DNA from: Farysia itapuensis
Taxonomy: Eukaryota > Basidiomycota > Ustilaginomycetes > Ustilaginales > Ustilaginaceae
Direction of reading: 5' to 3'
DNA length: 64,000 nt
Assembly (NCBI GenBank): GCA_023212645.1
Contig: JALBYC010000006.1
Location: 310,001-374,000 of the forward strand
Shown: in pieces, positions 18,586-28,555 of the stretch
Layout of the letters: each line of letters opens with the position of its first letter
How positions within the stretch are numbered: the first letter of the stretch is position 1
The notes under the pieces: generated by a model
The model's database searches: none
What the model was told of the DNA's origin: nothing
The model's input: only the letters and a program-made list of their open reading frames with translations
Program-made: the position numbers and the translations under genes

Positions 18586-21500
18586 ATGGCTGAACAGCTG
18601 CAGAGTGATCAGGACAATGTCAATCAACATCAGCAGCAACAGCAGCAAGGAGGCCCCCTCGACTCAGTGACTCTCGGTCAATTACGTCATCTCGTCAACT
18701 TCAGTAAGCCGAAAGCCCGCAAGTATGACTTTCCTACTGATGCAGACACTGACAATCTTCGCAACGAGATTGATGAGTTCTACTCGTACGTAGAGGCTCC
18801 TCAGACTGTCGAGAACAGAACGGCGTGGGAAGAGTGGTGCTCCCTTCCGGCTCATGCTCAGAGCGTGGGTTTCACTTCAGCTTCAGAAGCGAATGAACCA
18901 CCAGCTGCTCGACCGGATAATGGACACGCTCTCGGTCTTGGCTTGTCGACAAGCGAGGACGGTCATTCCTCCGAAGCTGGCGATCATGGCTCACGAAGGA
19001 AGCGCAGCGAGTCAGTAGTTGGTGAATGGACAACCCTACCTTCCTCCATTCGACGTAGGACTTTTCAGTCCCTTCTGTCCAGCTTGGAAGTACGCGATCC
19101 GGAAGCGCGCTTTCGTGCTTCTCGCGCTCTTCTCTATCTGCTCCAAGGAGCTTTTGCTGATACAGCGGGGCCCGAACATCAACTTCATTGGCTTCTCGAG
19201 AATGCTCGCATGGTGCGAACGCTAGGCGGACTCGGTGAAATCTATGCCGCCATCAAGCTCGCCAGCTGGAAACATGACTACCTCAGCTCGTTGCCAGATC
19301 ACATTCCTGCTCACGAGCCCGTCAGCGCCGGACAACAAGGATGTGCCAACGCCCCTCTGCTAACCCCGGACGCAAAGGCCGAATACCTCGACGAGATCAA
19401 TCTCGAGCTAGCTCTCCACTTTGCACAGCTTTACTCGTTGCTGGAATCCTCACGTGGAGACGAAGAATGGGGAGACGAGCTCATGAGCCTGGAACCTCCC
19501 TTGCCCATCTTTCTGTTTGGCCTAGTCGCCTCCTTAAGGGAGAAGAACGCAAAGGGCTACCCGGTCAAAAAGTTGTTATTACTTTTGTGGAAGTCTTTAT
19601 TGTGTTGCCTTGGCGGGATCAAGGATGTCAATCGATGCAAAAATCTTGCACGAGAGGTTGAAGGCCTCGGCCCTGGTGATAGAACCACCAAGCGGAACTT
19701 GCTGAAAGCTAATCCGCTCGACTTTCAGGACTTTCAACAAGAAATTTCTGCAAAATATCCGACCTACAACCCACCAAACAAGGAGATCAGTGATCTGCCG
19801 CTAGACAAGCTTGCAGGGTCTGTTCAGCCGATCCCTGCTCGAAAGCCTTTCAGCAGCCATCTTGACGGTGCCAATGGTGTCAATCATTCCACAGGTCCCC
19901 AACAAAATGCGAACGCAATGCCTCCGGGTACGCCCGCACCATCACCACCTCCGTCGCCCAAACCGAATAAGGCCAAGTATCAGACCGATCAGACCCGGCC
20001 CTTTATCTTCCCTTATAGTCGATCCATACAGGGCAACCGCATCGTGCCGCAGAGCATTGACGAGGCGTCCTCCTTGTTCAAAGAGCACATGCATGTCAGT
20101 CTCGAACTGTGGCAAACGTGGCGAGTACGCGAGCAATGCATACAGGAAGAGAGCGGTGTTGGCAGTGCTGTCGATGGCTCCAAAATCGGTCTCGGCGTCA
20201 GAGGCGTCGCCAAAGGCGAAAGCGGTGCGGCGTTCGCGAACAGGACTGAAGCTGCTACTTCCTCTCAGGGCAGTCGAAGCCCTACGAGCACTGAAGCGCC
20301 CACATCGTTTCCGCCGCGCGGCAACTCCGACCGGACTTTCAAGATGAAGGGTGAAGCCACCTACGAGCATCTGCTTGAAATCGAAGAAGATATCGAACAA
20401 GAGCTTCGTGCCGTTGAAGGAGATCATATGCTCGCCGCTCTCGACAATCCGAGGCATACTGAGCTCCTGGACACATTGGCGCAGAAGAGAGCTGATGTTC
20501 GTCGTCTCCAACGCGTTGACCTTCTCTATCGATCGGTACTGCCTCAGCTCCAGACCTCCGTCATTGTCTTACTCAAATTGCTGCTAGCAACAGTCACTTC
20601 TATCAACATTAATTCGGCACATGCTGCGGCAATCGCCGAAGGTGCTGCCATAGACGAAGCTCCACCGCCCACGCTGGAAGACGTTGACGTGGCTCGTCAT
20701 CGCGAAATTCTGACCAAGACAGTGTCTGCTATCCTTCTCCTGTGTCTCAAATGGTTCAAGGCAAGTCATGTCATGAAGTTCAACTACTTGTCACAAGTTC
20801 TGGTCGACAGTAACGTTCTGCTCTTGATCCTCAAGATCTTTGGATTGCAGGAGATTGCGCATGCTGTGAAGACACGAAACGAAGCCGAAAACTTCCAATT
20901 CTTCAACTATTGCTACCTCAACGGAGGAAGAGAAGGACGGGGAGTGAGAGCAGAAGACTCCCTCTTGTCTCGGAACAATATCATTGGACCCGTCACGGTC
21001 AACCCTGGTACCACGTCTCCACCACCTGGGCGGGCCACAACGATGCCAGATGGAACGGAGATCGAGATCGTTAGCGAATATTCGTGGCGCAACTTTTTCT
21101 CCTCTATCAATTTCACCCGCATCCTGCAAAAGTTGACCAAGCGCAAGGTGCATCGGATCTTGTTGCTCGTTCAGTACAAGAGTTCTGCCATCCTGAAGAG
21201 GTCTCTCAAAGTGCCTCATTCTGGCTTGGAACTCTACGTGCTGAAGGTTATCAAGAGTCAGATTCCATTCTGTGGACGAAAATGGCGACAGAGCAACATG
21301 CGAGTTATCACGAGTATCTATCTCAATTGTCGTCCTGACCTTCGTGACGAGTGGCTCAGCGGATCTGACGTTGAGTCGGACGTCGAGGATTCGCTCCCAC
21401 AGGAGCAGGCCTTGCGGTCACTCGTGAAATTCTACAACAACACACGTTTTGGACCCCCACAAGCTGGAATTGGGCATGCAGGTGATGGCCATGCACATAG

Positions 21501-22524
21501 ACGATCAATCAGCGCTAATGCTGAGCGACAAGAGCAGCAACAGCACCAGCAGTTGCAACAGCAGCAACAAATGCAGCAACAGATGCACCAGCAGCAACAG
21601 CAAATGCAGCAACAGCAGCAGCGCAACGGTGACGGGGCCGGAGGCTCCGGCGAACAGGCCCATCCAGCTGCTCTGTCGCCCACACGAATGGGCAGCGGTC
21701 CTTCCTTCTTCGAATCCGACATTCTTCCCCCGCTCCGTCGAGGTCATCACACATCCACCCCGGGTGGCTACATCCCTGACGATGTTGTTGAGGGCTACCT
21801 GGACACGTACGAAGATGTTCTTGGAGAAGTGTTTGGCGAGAACGTTTACCATCATACGGCTGATGGTCAGCATGGTGATTCATCTGGATCTGTGCTAGGT
21901 TCTGGCTGGAGTTCGGGCAAGTGGGGTCTCACTCAGGAAGGATCGTCTACTGCATGGGCGAGATTGGGCGAGATCTTGGGAGAGTCTGTCACCGACGACA
22001 ATAGCCGCCGCAACTCGGGTGACGGCGGAGACTCTCTGGCGGATGATACTGATGCCGACGGTAGAGACGAGAACCGAAATGACTGGGAGCATCTCTCGCC
22101 CAAAGAGATGCGATATCTGACGTCTGGCGTGCTGTCTCCGTCCTCACCCTCACCAATCTCTCTGCACGGCAGCGCCACTCAACGTTCGCCATCTCAGTCG
22201 CCGCTCTTGTCGCCATCTGGCAATTCTCCGCTCGACATGTCGCCAGGATCGCCTGTTCGACCGTTCTCAATCTCGGGCAACGGATCGAGACCGGGCAGTC
22301 GACGCAACAGCCGCTCTAACTCAGACAGCAGCCCTCTGCGCCCTGTGCTGACTGACTGGAAGAATGACGATGAACTCGACAGCTTGGATCTCCTCGCACA
22401 ACGCGAACAGGACGGAATCGCGGCCGATGGAAGCGAAGATGCTGACGAAGACTTCCCGTCCCTCCCGCTCCCACACCCTCAGGCTGGAGGCATTGACGAG
22501 GTAGAATATATCTTTGGCACCTAG
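18586..22524 (+). CDS. FAR11: STRIPAK subunit STRIP / Far11 (factor arrest protein 11)
   Basis: Scaffold subunit of the STRIPAK phosphatase-kinase complex, which in fungi controls cell fusion, development and recovery from pheromone arrest. The single exon gives 1312 residues. The N-terminal N1221-type domain starts near residue 35 with 'KYDFPTDADTDNLRNEIDEF' and includes 'LLYLLQGAFADT'. The DUF3402-type domain (about 500-950) includes 'LLLCLKWFKASHVMKFNYL', 'FFNYCYLNGG', 'NFTRILQKLTKRKVHRILLL' and 'ELYVLKVIKSQIPFCGRKWRQ'. The family ends soon after; the remaining tail (about 970-1312) is low-complexity, with a Gln/Met/His tract (about 982-1013) and Ser/Pro-rich stretches. The reading frame is open for 465 bases upstream of this ATG, so the true N-terminus may be longer. 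Family membership is clear. Confidence 0.92.
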   Translation: MAEQLQSDQDNVNQHQQQQQQGGPLDSVTLGQLRHLVNFSKPKARKYDFPTDADTDNLRNEIDEFYSYVEAPQTVENRTAWEEWCSLPAHAQSVGFTSASEANEPPAARPDNGHALGLGLSTSEDGHSSEAGDHGSRRKRSESVVGEWTTLPSSIRRRTFQSLLSSLEVRDPEARFRASRALLYLLQGAFADTAGPEHQLHWLLENARMVRTLGGLGEIYAAIKLASWKHDYLSSLPDHIPAHEPVSAGQQGCANAPLLTPDAKAEYLDEINLELALHFAQLYSLLESSRGDEEWGDELMSLEPPLPIFLFGLVASLREKNAKGYPVKKLLLLLWKSLLCCLGGIKDVNRCKNLAREVEGLGPGDRTTKRNLLKANPLDFQDFQQEISAKYPTYNPPNKEISDLPLDKLAGSVQPIPARKPFSSHLDGANGVNHSTGPQQNANAMPPGTPAPSPPPSPKPNKAKYQTDQTRPFIFPYSRSIQGNRIVPQSIDEASSLFKEHMHVSLELWQTWRVREQCIQEESGVGSAVDGSKIGLGVRGVAKGESGAAFANRTEAATSSQGSRSPTSTEAPTSFPPRGNSDRTFKMKGEATYEHLLEIEEDIEQELRAVEGDHMLAALDNPRHTELLDTLAQKRADVRRLQRVDLLYRSVLPQLQTSVIVLLKLLLATVTSININSAHAAAIAEGAAIDEAPPPTLEDVDVARHREILTKTVSAILLLCLKWFKASHVMKFNYLSQVLVDSNVLLLILKIFGLQEIAHAVKTRNEAENFQFFNYCYLNGGREGRGVRAEDSLLSRNNIIGPVTVNPGTTSPPPGRATTMPDGTEIEIVSEYSWRNFFSSINFTRILQKLTKRKVHRILLLVQYKSSAILKRSLKVPHSGLELYVLKVIKSQIPFCGRKWRQSNMRVITSIYLNCRPDLRDEWLSGSDVESDVEDSLPQEQALRSLVKFYNNTRFGPPQAGIGHAGDGHAHRRSISANAERQEQQQHQQLQQQQQMQQQMHQQQQQMQQQQQRNGDGAGGSGEQAHPAALSPTRMGSGPSFFESDILPPLRRGHHTSTPGGYIPDDVVEGYLDTYEDVLGEVFGENVYHHTADGQHGDSSGSVLGSGWSSGKWGLTQEGSSTAWARLGEILGESVTDDNSRRNSGDGGDSLADDTDADGRDENRNDWEHLSPKEMRYLTSGVLSPSSPSPISLHGSATQRSPSQSPLLSPSGNSPLDMSPGSPVRPFSISGNGSRPGSRRNSRSNSDSSPLRPVLTDWKNDDELDSLDLLAQREQDGIAADGSEDADEDFPSLPLPHPQAGGIDEVEYIFGT
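21529..21623 (+). repeat. CAG/CAA trinucleotide tract (polyglutamine) in FAR11
   Basis: A run of CAG and CAA codons interrupted by ATG, CAC and TTG, giving a Gln-rich segment with Met, His and Leu in the disordered tail of the protein. The mixture of CAG and CAA suggests an older, interrupted expansion. Its length is likely to vary between strains. Confidence 0.85.
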
Positions 22525-22665
22525 AGGGCCTTTGTCTTTCACAATATCACCAGCCCTTCGAGCACGTAGGAGAATGCACATGCTCGCTTGGTTCTTCTTT
22601 TCCGTGAAATCGTGTAAATGGATTGCCAGGAAGTAGTTCTCTGAGTGTTTGAATGAGCTCCTTTT

Positions 22666-23263
22666 TTAACCGTAGTTAAGACTGTTGAAGTGCGAAGAAG
22701 ACAAGTCAGTGATCACGAATGAGTGTACGTGAGCTAGAGAGGGAGGGCGAAGCGTACCGGAAGATGTCGTTGAAGACGTAGAAGCTGCCTGCTTCGGGCA
22801 TTAGGGTGAAAGTTTGGGAGAATTTGAGCGGGTTGGCGCCGTCGTCTACGACGAGCATGCCGGTGACGAGGACGACGAGGCTGTTCCCGTCTCCCGTAGG
22901 CTGTGCATCGCGCGTGTCTACCTTGTGCTGCACTTTCTGAAACGGCAAGCTCTATCATCGTCCAAACACAAGACAGCGTCAGAATCAACCTATACACAGC
23001 TGTGTCGAAGCGTCTAGAAAGCGCCACATTACTCACCGCAAGCTTCTCTACGATGGCGGTAGCACCTTGTAGCTGCGTTCCCTCGAACGTCAACATAGAA
23101 TTACCTCTCTATCCAAGCCAAGAAAGCCGCCAGAATGTCAGTAATGTCTCCGATTTCACCGCTCTGGTCTGGTCAAGCTTACATAGAGGTTTGAGAGCTG
23201 ATTACGATCGCTGTCAAACGTCGAGTAGTAAAAGTCGGTAAACTGCTGTGCGATTTGCTCCAT
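22666..23263 (-). CDS. NTF2: Nuclear transport factor 2 (NTF2)
   Basis: Imports RanGDP into the nucleus through FxFG nucleoporins. Four exons on the minus strand: 23263-23183, 23108-23037, 22951-22758 and 22681-22666, giving 120 residues. The assembled protein starts 'MEQIAQQFTDFYYSTFDSD', continues 'NLYRGNSMLTFEGTQLQG' and 'SLPFQKVQHKVDTRDAQP', and ends 'FNDIFRLNYG'. The last exon is only 16 nt and restores the conserved LNYG end. The 76-nt intron before it has a GTACGC donor, a CTGAC branch site and a CAACAG acceptor. Without that splice the frame runs on into a non-conserved tail. The other introns are 74 and 85 nt. The gene converges with FAR11, leaving 141 bases between stops. Confidence 0.93.
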
Positions 23264-23811
23264 GATTGGCAAACTCGGTCGGCCTTGGTCCAGTCACAGT
23301 GACGCTTGTTTTGATGAGCAGGAGGGAAACAGGGAAGCATGTAGCCTGCCGAAGCCGATGCAAAATTGATCCGTGCGAAAGCGCGGAAAAGTGCGGTCCT
23401 TCCTGTGTTATATCATCAGTTCAAAAAATCGATCACATCCCGAAGCGATCAACATCCACAGTGATTCATTGTGATTCCGGCACTCTTTGCAGTGCACACA
23501 TTCAGCGCAAGGATGTTGGATGAGAGCTTCATAGGCTAGCGAAAAGACATGGGTCGGAACGTGAGTCAGAAGCGGAATAAGAAGAGAGCATGATTCGGGT
23601 GCGTTCTGGAAGCCGGGAAAAGGTGAAAGCGAAAAAAGTACAGCGGGACGGGAGAGGAGCGAGCGCTGACTTGGGATAGCCATGTCGTGGGCAGCTTCAG
23701 TCTCCAGTCAAGTGCGATGTGTATTAAAGGCGAGACTAGCACAAGCGACAATGCTGCGCGTGGTAAAGAAAGTGGTATGCAGACGAGACGGGAAAGAGGG
23801 AAGAGAGAAAA
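23264..23811. other. Intergenic: NTF2 promoter and PMA1 3' region
   Basis: 548 bases between the NTF2 start and the PMA1 stop, both on the minus strand. Short related motifs GTGATTCATTGTGATTC occur at about 23461-23477. Otherwise nothing was recognised. Confidence 0.5.
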
Positions 23812-26751
23812 TTACTCGTCCTCAATCTCCGTTCGCGGGTGGAAGGCCCAGAGCTCTTCGCCTTCGGCGTTCTTCTCGTGGACAATGGTGAGGCGCTGCA
23901 GGTTGACGAAGAAGTCTTCGAGAATGGGGTTCTTCTGCGAACGTGTTCGTCGTCCGAGGTTGTTGAGCCACTGCCACTTGTTGAGAGCGTAGTAAACGGC
24001 ACCAACAACGGCGGTAACACCGATCGAGTAGGCGTAGATACGGACGACAGTGACAATGTCGGTCCATCCACCGTGGGGAGCAGTAACGGGGTTGCGGTTG
24101 GGGGCACCCGACAGCCAGCCAAAGAGACAGAAGAGCGTGGCGATAACATCGACACCAAGCACGGCACCGACCAGCTGCCACGATGGAAGAGTGATGTCGG
24201 ATTCACCGCCGCCAAGACGGGTGATGAAGATAAGCCAGTTCTCGGTGAGCGAGACTTCGAGGAAGAGAATTTCCTGGGTGTTACCAAAGTTCTGAATCAC
24301 ACCACCGTTGTTCAAGAAGAGAGTGCCTCGGATGATCCAGGTACCAGCGGCGAGCAAGATTCCGAGAATGACGGAGATAACCCAGATCTTGGGCAGCTGC
24401 CACTCGACGGGCTGCTTGGCGTGGGGAGCGTTGTCGTAGGCAATGGCAATGGTGGCAACGTCGGCGAACAAGGCAATGAACACGATCAGGTTGGATCGGA
24501 TGACTTCATCGAGAATGAGGATAGTGAGAACCAGGTAGATCTCGAGGTGGAGACAGAGCGAGATACGGTACTGGATGTAAGCCTTCATTCGGTGGAAAAT
24601 CTGTCGGGCGACCTTGATCGAGGTGATGATGGTGGAAAGACCTTCGTCCAGGAAGACGACATCAGCAGCGGATCGAGCAGCGTCGGAAGCGCCTTCGACT
24701 GCAATACCACAGTCGGCCTTCTTGAGCGAGGGAGCGTCGTTCACACCGTCACCAGTCATGGCAGTCAAGTGTCCTCGGTGCTGCAGCATCTCTACGACCT
24801 GGTACTTGTGCTCAGGGAACACCTCGGCGAAACCATCAGCAGCCTCAACAAAGTCGTGGATAGCAGAGCCGGACATGCCTCCAGAGCCAATCAGTCGGTG
24901 AGAGTCGTAAACCTTGGTGCCAAGGGCAAGCATCTTGCAGGTCTCCTTGGCGATAGCGACAGCATCACCAGTAAGCATCTTGACGGCAATACCAAGGGAC
25001 TGGGCCTCGGCGATAGTAGCGGCAGTGTCGGAACGGGGAGGGTCGAACATGGGCAAGAGACCGAGGAGCTTCCACTGGCCGTCAGTGTTGAGCGCAACAC
25101 CAAGGGATCGGAAACCACGAGAGGCAAAATCACCAGCGACCTTTCGGTACTGAGCGGCAGTCTCGGCGTCGGGAGCGCAAAGCTTAAGGATGGCGTTGGG
25201 GGCACCCTTGGCGGCAATGTACTGCTTTCCGTCCTTCTCAACCTCGGCGGTAATTCGCTTGGAGACAGGATCGAAGGGGATGAACTTGTGGGTGATCCAG
25301 CCGGAGGCAAGCTCATCCTGAGCACCGGGGTAGTCCTTGAGAGTCGAGATGGTAACTTTGTCAATAGGGTCGAGCGACTTGATGTTGTGCGACGAGGCAA
25401 GAGCGGCAACAGCCATCATGAAGTTGACATCGACACCCTCGGAAGTGAAGGGCTCGTGAATGGAAAGCTTGTTTGCGGTAAGAGTACCGGTCTTGTCAGA
25501 GCAAAGAACATCGACACCAGCGAGCGACTCGATGGCGGTGAGTTTCTGAACGATAGCCTGTCGCTTGGCGAGGTAGGCGGCACCGACAGCCATGGTGGTG
25601 GTAGTAACACAGGGAAGACCGACAGGTACACCGATGATGAGGAAAATCAGGGTGTAGATGAGCAGGTTGTTCTCGGGAGGGCCAGAGATACCGGTGTTTC
25701 GGAAGAAGCCTCCGATCCAGAAAATAAGAGTAAAGACGATTACGAGGAAGAGAAGAGCGGAACCGATGGAACCCATGACCTTCTGGAAGTGTCCCTCGGA
25801 TTCGCCTCCGAGAACCAAAGCGGCGGTGCGGCCGACGAAAGTCTGTTTGGCAATGTCAGTGCAGAGAATGTAGGCCTTTCCTCGTTTGCATCCGGTAGTG
25901 TAGAAGACAGTGTCACCAATGTGTTTGTCGACGGCGAGGGATTCTCCGGTAATAGCAGACTGGTCACAGGCGATGATCGCAGGGCCCTTGTCGATACCCT
26001 CGTCATCGTCGTCACCGCCATCGCGTCGAGAGGCGGCGGCCTTCTCGAGAATGGCAGCAGCTTCGGATCCGTCCTTGTCCTCGTAAGCAGCCATAACTCG
26101 GCCATCACATGGAACAGTTTTACCATCTTCGATAACGACGACGTCACCGGGAACGAGATCACGGGCTTCAATTTCGACTTCGTGGCCGTCTCGGACGACA
26201 GTGGTTCGAAGAGCAATACCGGCCTTGAGCTGAGCGACAATGTCACCAGCCTGCTTTTCCTGGTACCAACCGACGAAAGCGTTGAGCATCAAAATGGCAA
26301 TGATAACACCGAAGTCAATCCAGTCACGAAGACCGGCGGCAAGAATAACGGCAAGCTCCATGACGTAAAGAACGGGGCCTCGGAAAAATCCAAGGAACTT
26401 GAGGAACAGGTTCTCCTTGGGGGACTCGAGCTCGTTAAAGCCAAACATGGCGCGACGCTTCTGGACATCAGCCTCGCTCACACCCTTGAGCATGTCGGTC
26501 TCGAGCCATGAAGAAGGCACCTTTTGTGCAACCTCTTCGGCTTCCCCGTTCTTGTTGACGCGGATCTCCTTGACCTGCCAAAAGAAGGGCCACTGGCGCT
26601 TCTTGACAACATGGGTCTCATCTCCTCCCTCATCGTCGTCGGAGTTTCCCTTCTGAGATCGAATGAACTCGATGAGCTGAGCGTACTCCTCCGAAACGCC
26701 CTCGGTGCTCTTTTCGTTTCTACCCTCCTGGGTAGCAGAGCTGTCGGACAT
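23812..26751 (-). CDS. PMA1: Plasma-membrane H+-transporting P-type ATPase
   Basis: Type IIIA P-type ATPase that pumps protons out of the cell and powers nutrient uptake. The single coding exon gives 979 residues. The phosphorylation site is CSDKTGTLTAN (Asp at about residue 417). Other motifs: 'GESLAVDKH' in the actuator domain, 'KGAPNAILKLC' in the nucleotide domain, 'TGDGVNDAPSLKKADCG' in the hinge, and 'LFADVATIAIAYDNAP' in TM6 with the conserved proton-binding Asp. About ten membrane helices are visible. The tail ends with an 'EDFFVNLQRLTIVHEKN' segment that corresponds to the regulatory end of yeast Pma1. Codon use is strongly biased, as expected of a highly expressed gene, and creates a long open antisense frame with no meaning. 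A 5'-leader intron is likely (26782-26858). Confidence 0.97.
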   Translation of the reverse strand: MSDSSATQEGRNEKSTEGVSEEYAQLIEFIRSQKGNSDDDEGGDETHVVKKRQWPFFWQVKEIRVNKNGEAEEVAQKVPSSWLETDMLKGVSEADVQKRRAMFGFNELESPKENLFLKFLGFFRGPVLYVMELAVILAAGLRDWIDFGVIIAILMLNAFVGWYQEKQAGDIVAQLKAGIALRTTVVRDGHEVEIEARDLVPGDVVVIEDGKTVPCDGRVMAAYEDKDGSEAAAILEKAAASRRDGGDDDDEGIDKGPAIIACDQSAITGESLAVDKHIGDTVFYTTGCKRGKAYILCTDIAKQTFVGRTAALVLGGESEGHFQKVMGSIGSALLFLVIVFTLIFWIGGFFRNTGISGPPENNLLIYTLIFLIIGVPVGLPCVTTTTMAVGAAYLAKRQAIVQKLTAIESLAGVDVLCSDKTGTLTANKLSIHEPFTSEGVDVNFMMAVAALASSHNIKSLDPIDKVTISTLKDYPGAQDELASGWITHKFIPFDPVSKRITAEVEKDGKQYIAAKGAPNAILKLCAPDAETAAQYRKVAGDFASRGFRSLGVALNTDGQWKLLGLLPMFDPPRSDTAATIAEAQSLGIAVKMLTGDAVAIAKETCKMLALGTKVYDSHRLIGSGGMSGSAIHDFVEAADGFAEVFPEHKYQVVEMLQHRGHLTAMTGDGVNDAPSLKKADCGIAVEGASDAARSAADVVFLDEGLSTIITSIKVARQIFHRMKAYIQYRISLCLHLEIYLVLTILILDEVIRSNLIVFIALFADVATIAIAYDNAPHAKQPVEWQLPKIWVISVILGILLAAGTWIIRGTLFLNNGGVIQNFGNTQEILFLEVSLTENWLIFITRLGGGESDITLPSWQLVGAVLGVDVIATLFCLFGWLSGAPNRNPVTAPHGGWTDIVTVVRIYAYSIGVTAVVGAVYYALNKWQWLNNLGRRTRSQKNPILEDFFVNLQRLTIVHEKNAEGEELWAFHPRTEIEDE

Positions 26752-26781
26752 GTTGTTGTGCGAGTCGAGCTACTCTATTGA

Positions 26782-26858
26782 CTAGAGAAGGAATGAGGTC
26801 AGATCATGCGAGATTTTGGGCGAAGACGCCGATCGACGAGCTTGGTGCCCTGACTTAC
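26782..26858 (-). other. Candidate 5'-leader intron of PMA1
   Basis: On the minus strand a GTAAGT donor starts at 26858. A CTAG acceptor ends at 26782, preceded by CTGAC as branch site and a pyrimidine stretch. The 77-nt size matches the coding introns of the window. The PMA1 ATG lies 30 bases further on. The signals are seen; transcription from upstream is inferred. Confidence 0.65.
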
Positions 26859-28555
26859 CTGTACGATTAGTGGGCCGACTTGTGATTCCTCAGATGGCGC
26901 AATTGCTGCTCGAATCTCTTGGCGAGACAGAGACAATTGTCGAGTGGCGGTGAGTGTTGGAGAGGGGTGTGGGAGTGGGTCTTGAGGATGATGATGGGGA
27001 AGAAGGAAAGGGAAGGAGGATTCTGGACGATTACTAGTATGGGGGAGAAGGGCGCACACGGACCTTTGTTTATCAAGATGCGATGGCCGGCAGAATAGAG
27101 GCAAGGCGAAATGCCTCAGGGACGACCAAGCTCTGCCAGATGCAGACCAACGTTGGGATTCTGAGACGAAGAGATATTCCAATTACAAAAAGTAAGCGAC
27201 GCTTTAAAAATTGGCAACCAGAAGCCATAATTTTATTAAGCCATGGCAGATATACTCATGCCGCATTGCGCACGGCCAATACTACCTTTACAAAGAGATG
27301 CGCGCGCGCACACATTAATCGAACCAGATCTACCCCTCCCAAGTCTACACCCAGGAAGCAACCACGGCATGCATCTCTGCGTCAGGCTCAACCATTTCGG
27401 GCATAAAAGCGAAAGAGCGAAACTACAAACCCTCTTTCCCTTGCCGCGTCAGATTACCGGTCCTAACTCTGTTTTCCATCGGTCCTTCCCGCAAACATGG
27501 CATCACAACAAACCCGAGGTAGATCTGGCTCTCACTCGGTCTGCACTGTAGATGTTTTTCGTTCACTGCAGCGAAGGAAGAATGATCGTTCCCGCATCGC
27601 AATGCATACTCCGCACTTCAAAACTGTAAACAGCCGTAGGCACTCTACAGTTGAGCGTGTTCCGGTCGTACAGCTCTGGTCGTGATCGTTTCGGCTACCG
27701 TGACTGGCAAGATGAGCACAAGAGATCGGCCGGATTCGTCCTATGCCCCCTTTTTCCAGGTGCATGTTTTCATTTTTGCATCCGGCCGAAATTTCGAATC
27801 TTGCCAACTTGACCAGCTTATCACAAAACTCGCGCTGTTTGCGTACTTTTCCTTCGCTTTCGGACAATCGGATTACCGGTCTGCTGGCTGGGGCCGATAT
27901 GCAACGTGCCGATGTCCGTCAGCATTGAGTTTGGCATAATGTCATGTCAACGCGTTGGCACGTCATGTTCATCTTATTCGCGCTTTCCGGGAAATCCGCA
28001 TGTTCCGTACCTACGGCACAACTGGAAGAACTTCACATGTCCGCTTGGCACGCAAAACTCGATACATAGGGCTAACGATGAGCGCTAGCGGTCTGAGTAG
28101 AGAATGCCGAATGCCTCGTCACTTGAAAGCGGAATTGGGAGGATCAGCAAGTGTCGATCGGTGCAGATCCTTGCATTGTCGTGCAGCCAATCACAGATGC
28201 GTTGACCGTCTAGACCGCAGTAGAATAATAAACTTTGCGTCGGTCAACAACAGCATTCGTCAATCAAGAGTCAAGACTCGAGAACGGAAAACCCCATCGC
28301 CCGATCCCTCATTTCATCGGGCATGGCCGTGTTCTGTAGGCTGTAGCTTCTGTCACTCTGTGGCCAGTCATCCCGATTTACTGAGTAGCATTTGGGCAGA
28401 CCATCTCGAGCTTCAACATTCTGCGATTGTGATGCGAAGCAATTCCACGACGCCGTCTGTGAGCGGGTTGTGTGCTGAAGGAAAGACCGGGATTGGCGGG
28501 ACGCTGTCTTGAGGAGTTATCATTTGCGGGCGTGCCAGTGGTATCACTTTCGCTG
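26859..28555. other. Intergenic: PMA1 promoter and EFM3 3' region
   Basis: About 1.7 kb without a convincing gene on either strand. The short frames here are non-overlapping in style and lack motifs. It holds a CT-rich tract on the PMA1 sense strand (26951-27020), a CG/CA alternating run at about 27298-27313, and a CCAAT box at about 28187. A long upstream region suits a strongly expressed and regulated gene such as PMA1. Confidence 0.55.
26951..27020 (-). promoter_or_regulatory. CT-rich promoter/leader tract of PMA1
   Basis: A 70-base stretch that is almost pure G/A (with some T) on the plus strand, and so C/T-rich on the PMA1 sense strand, about 200-270 bases upstream of the PMA1 ATG and just upstream of the leader intron. 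CT-rich tracts near the transcription start are typical of highly expressed fungal genes. The role is inferred. Confidence 0.5.

Noticed and set aside
23839..26511. 890-residue open frame antisense to PMA1
   Set aside because: It lies wholly opposite PMA1 in the register where strong codon bias of the sense gene suppresses stops. Its translation is Gly/Asp/Ser/Val-rich with no family motif.
27298..27313. Alternating CG/CA run as a functional Z-DNA site or repeat
   Set aside because: Too short to separate from chance in a GC-rich promoter.
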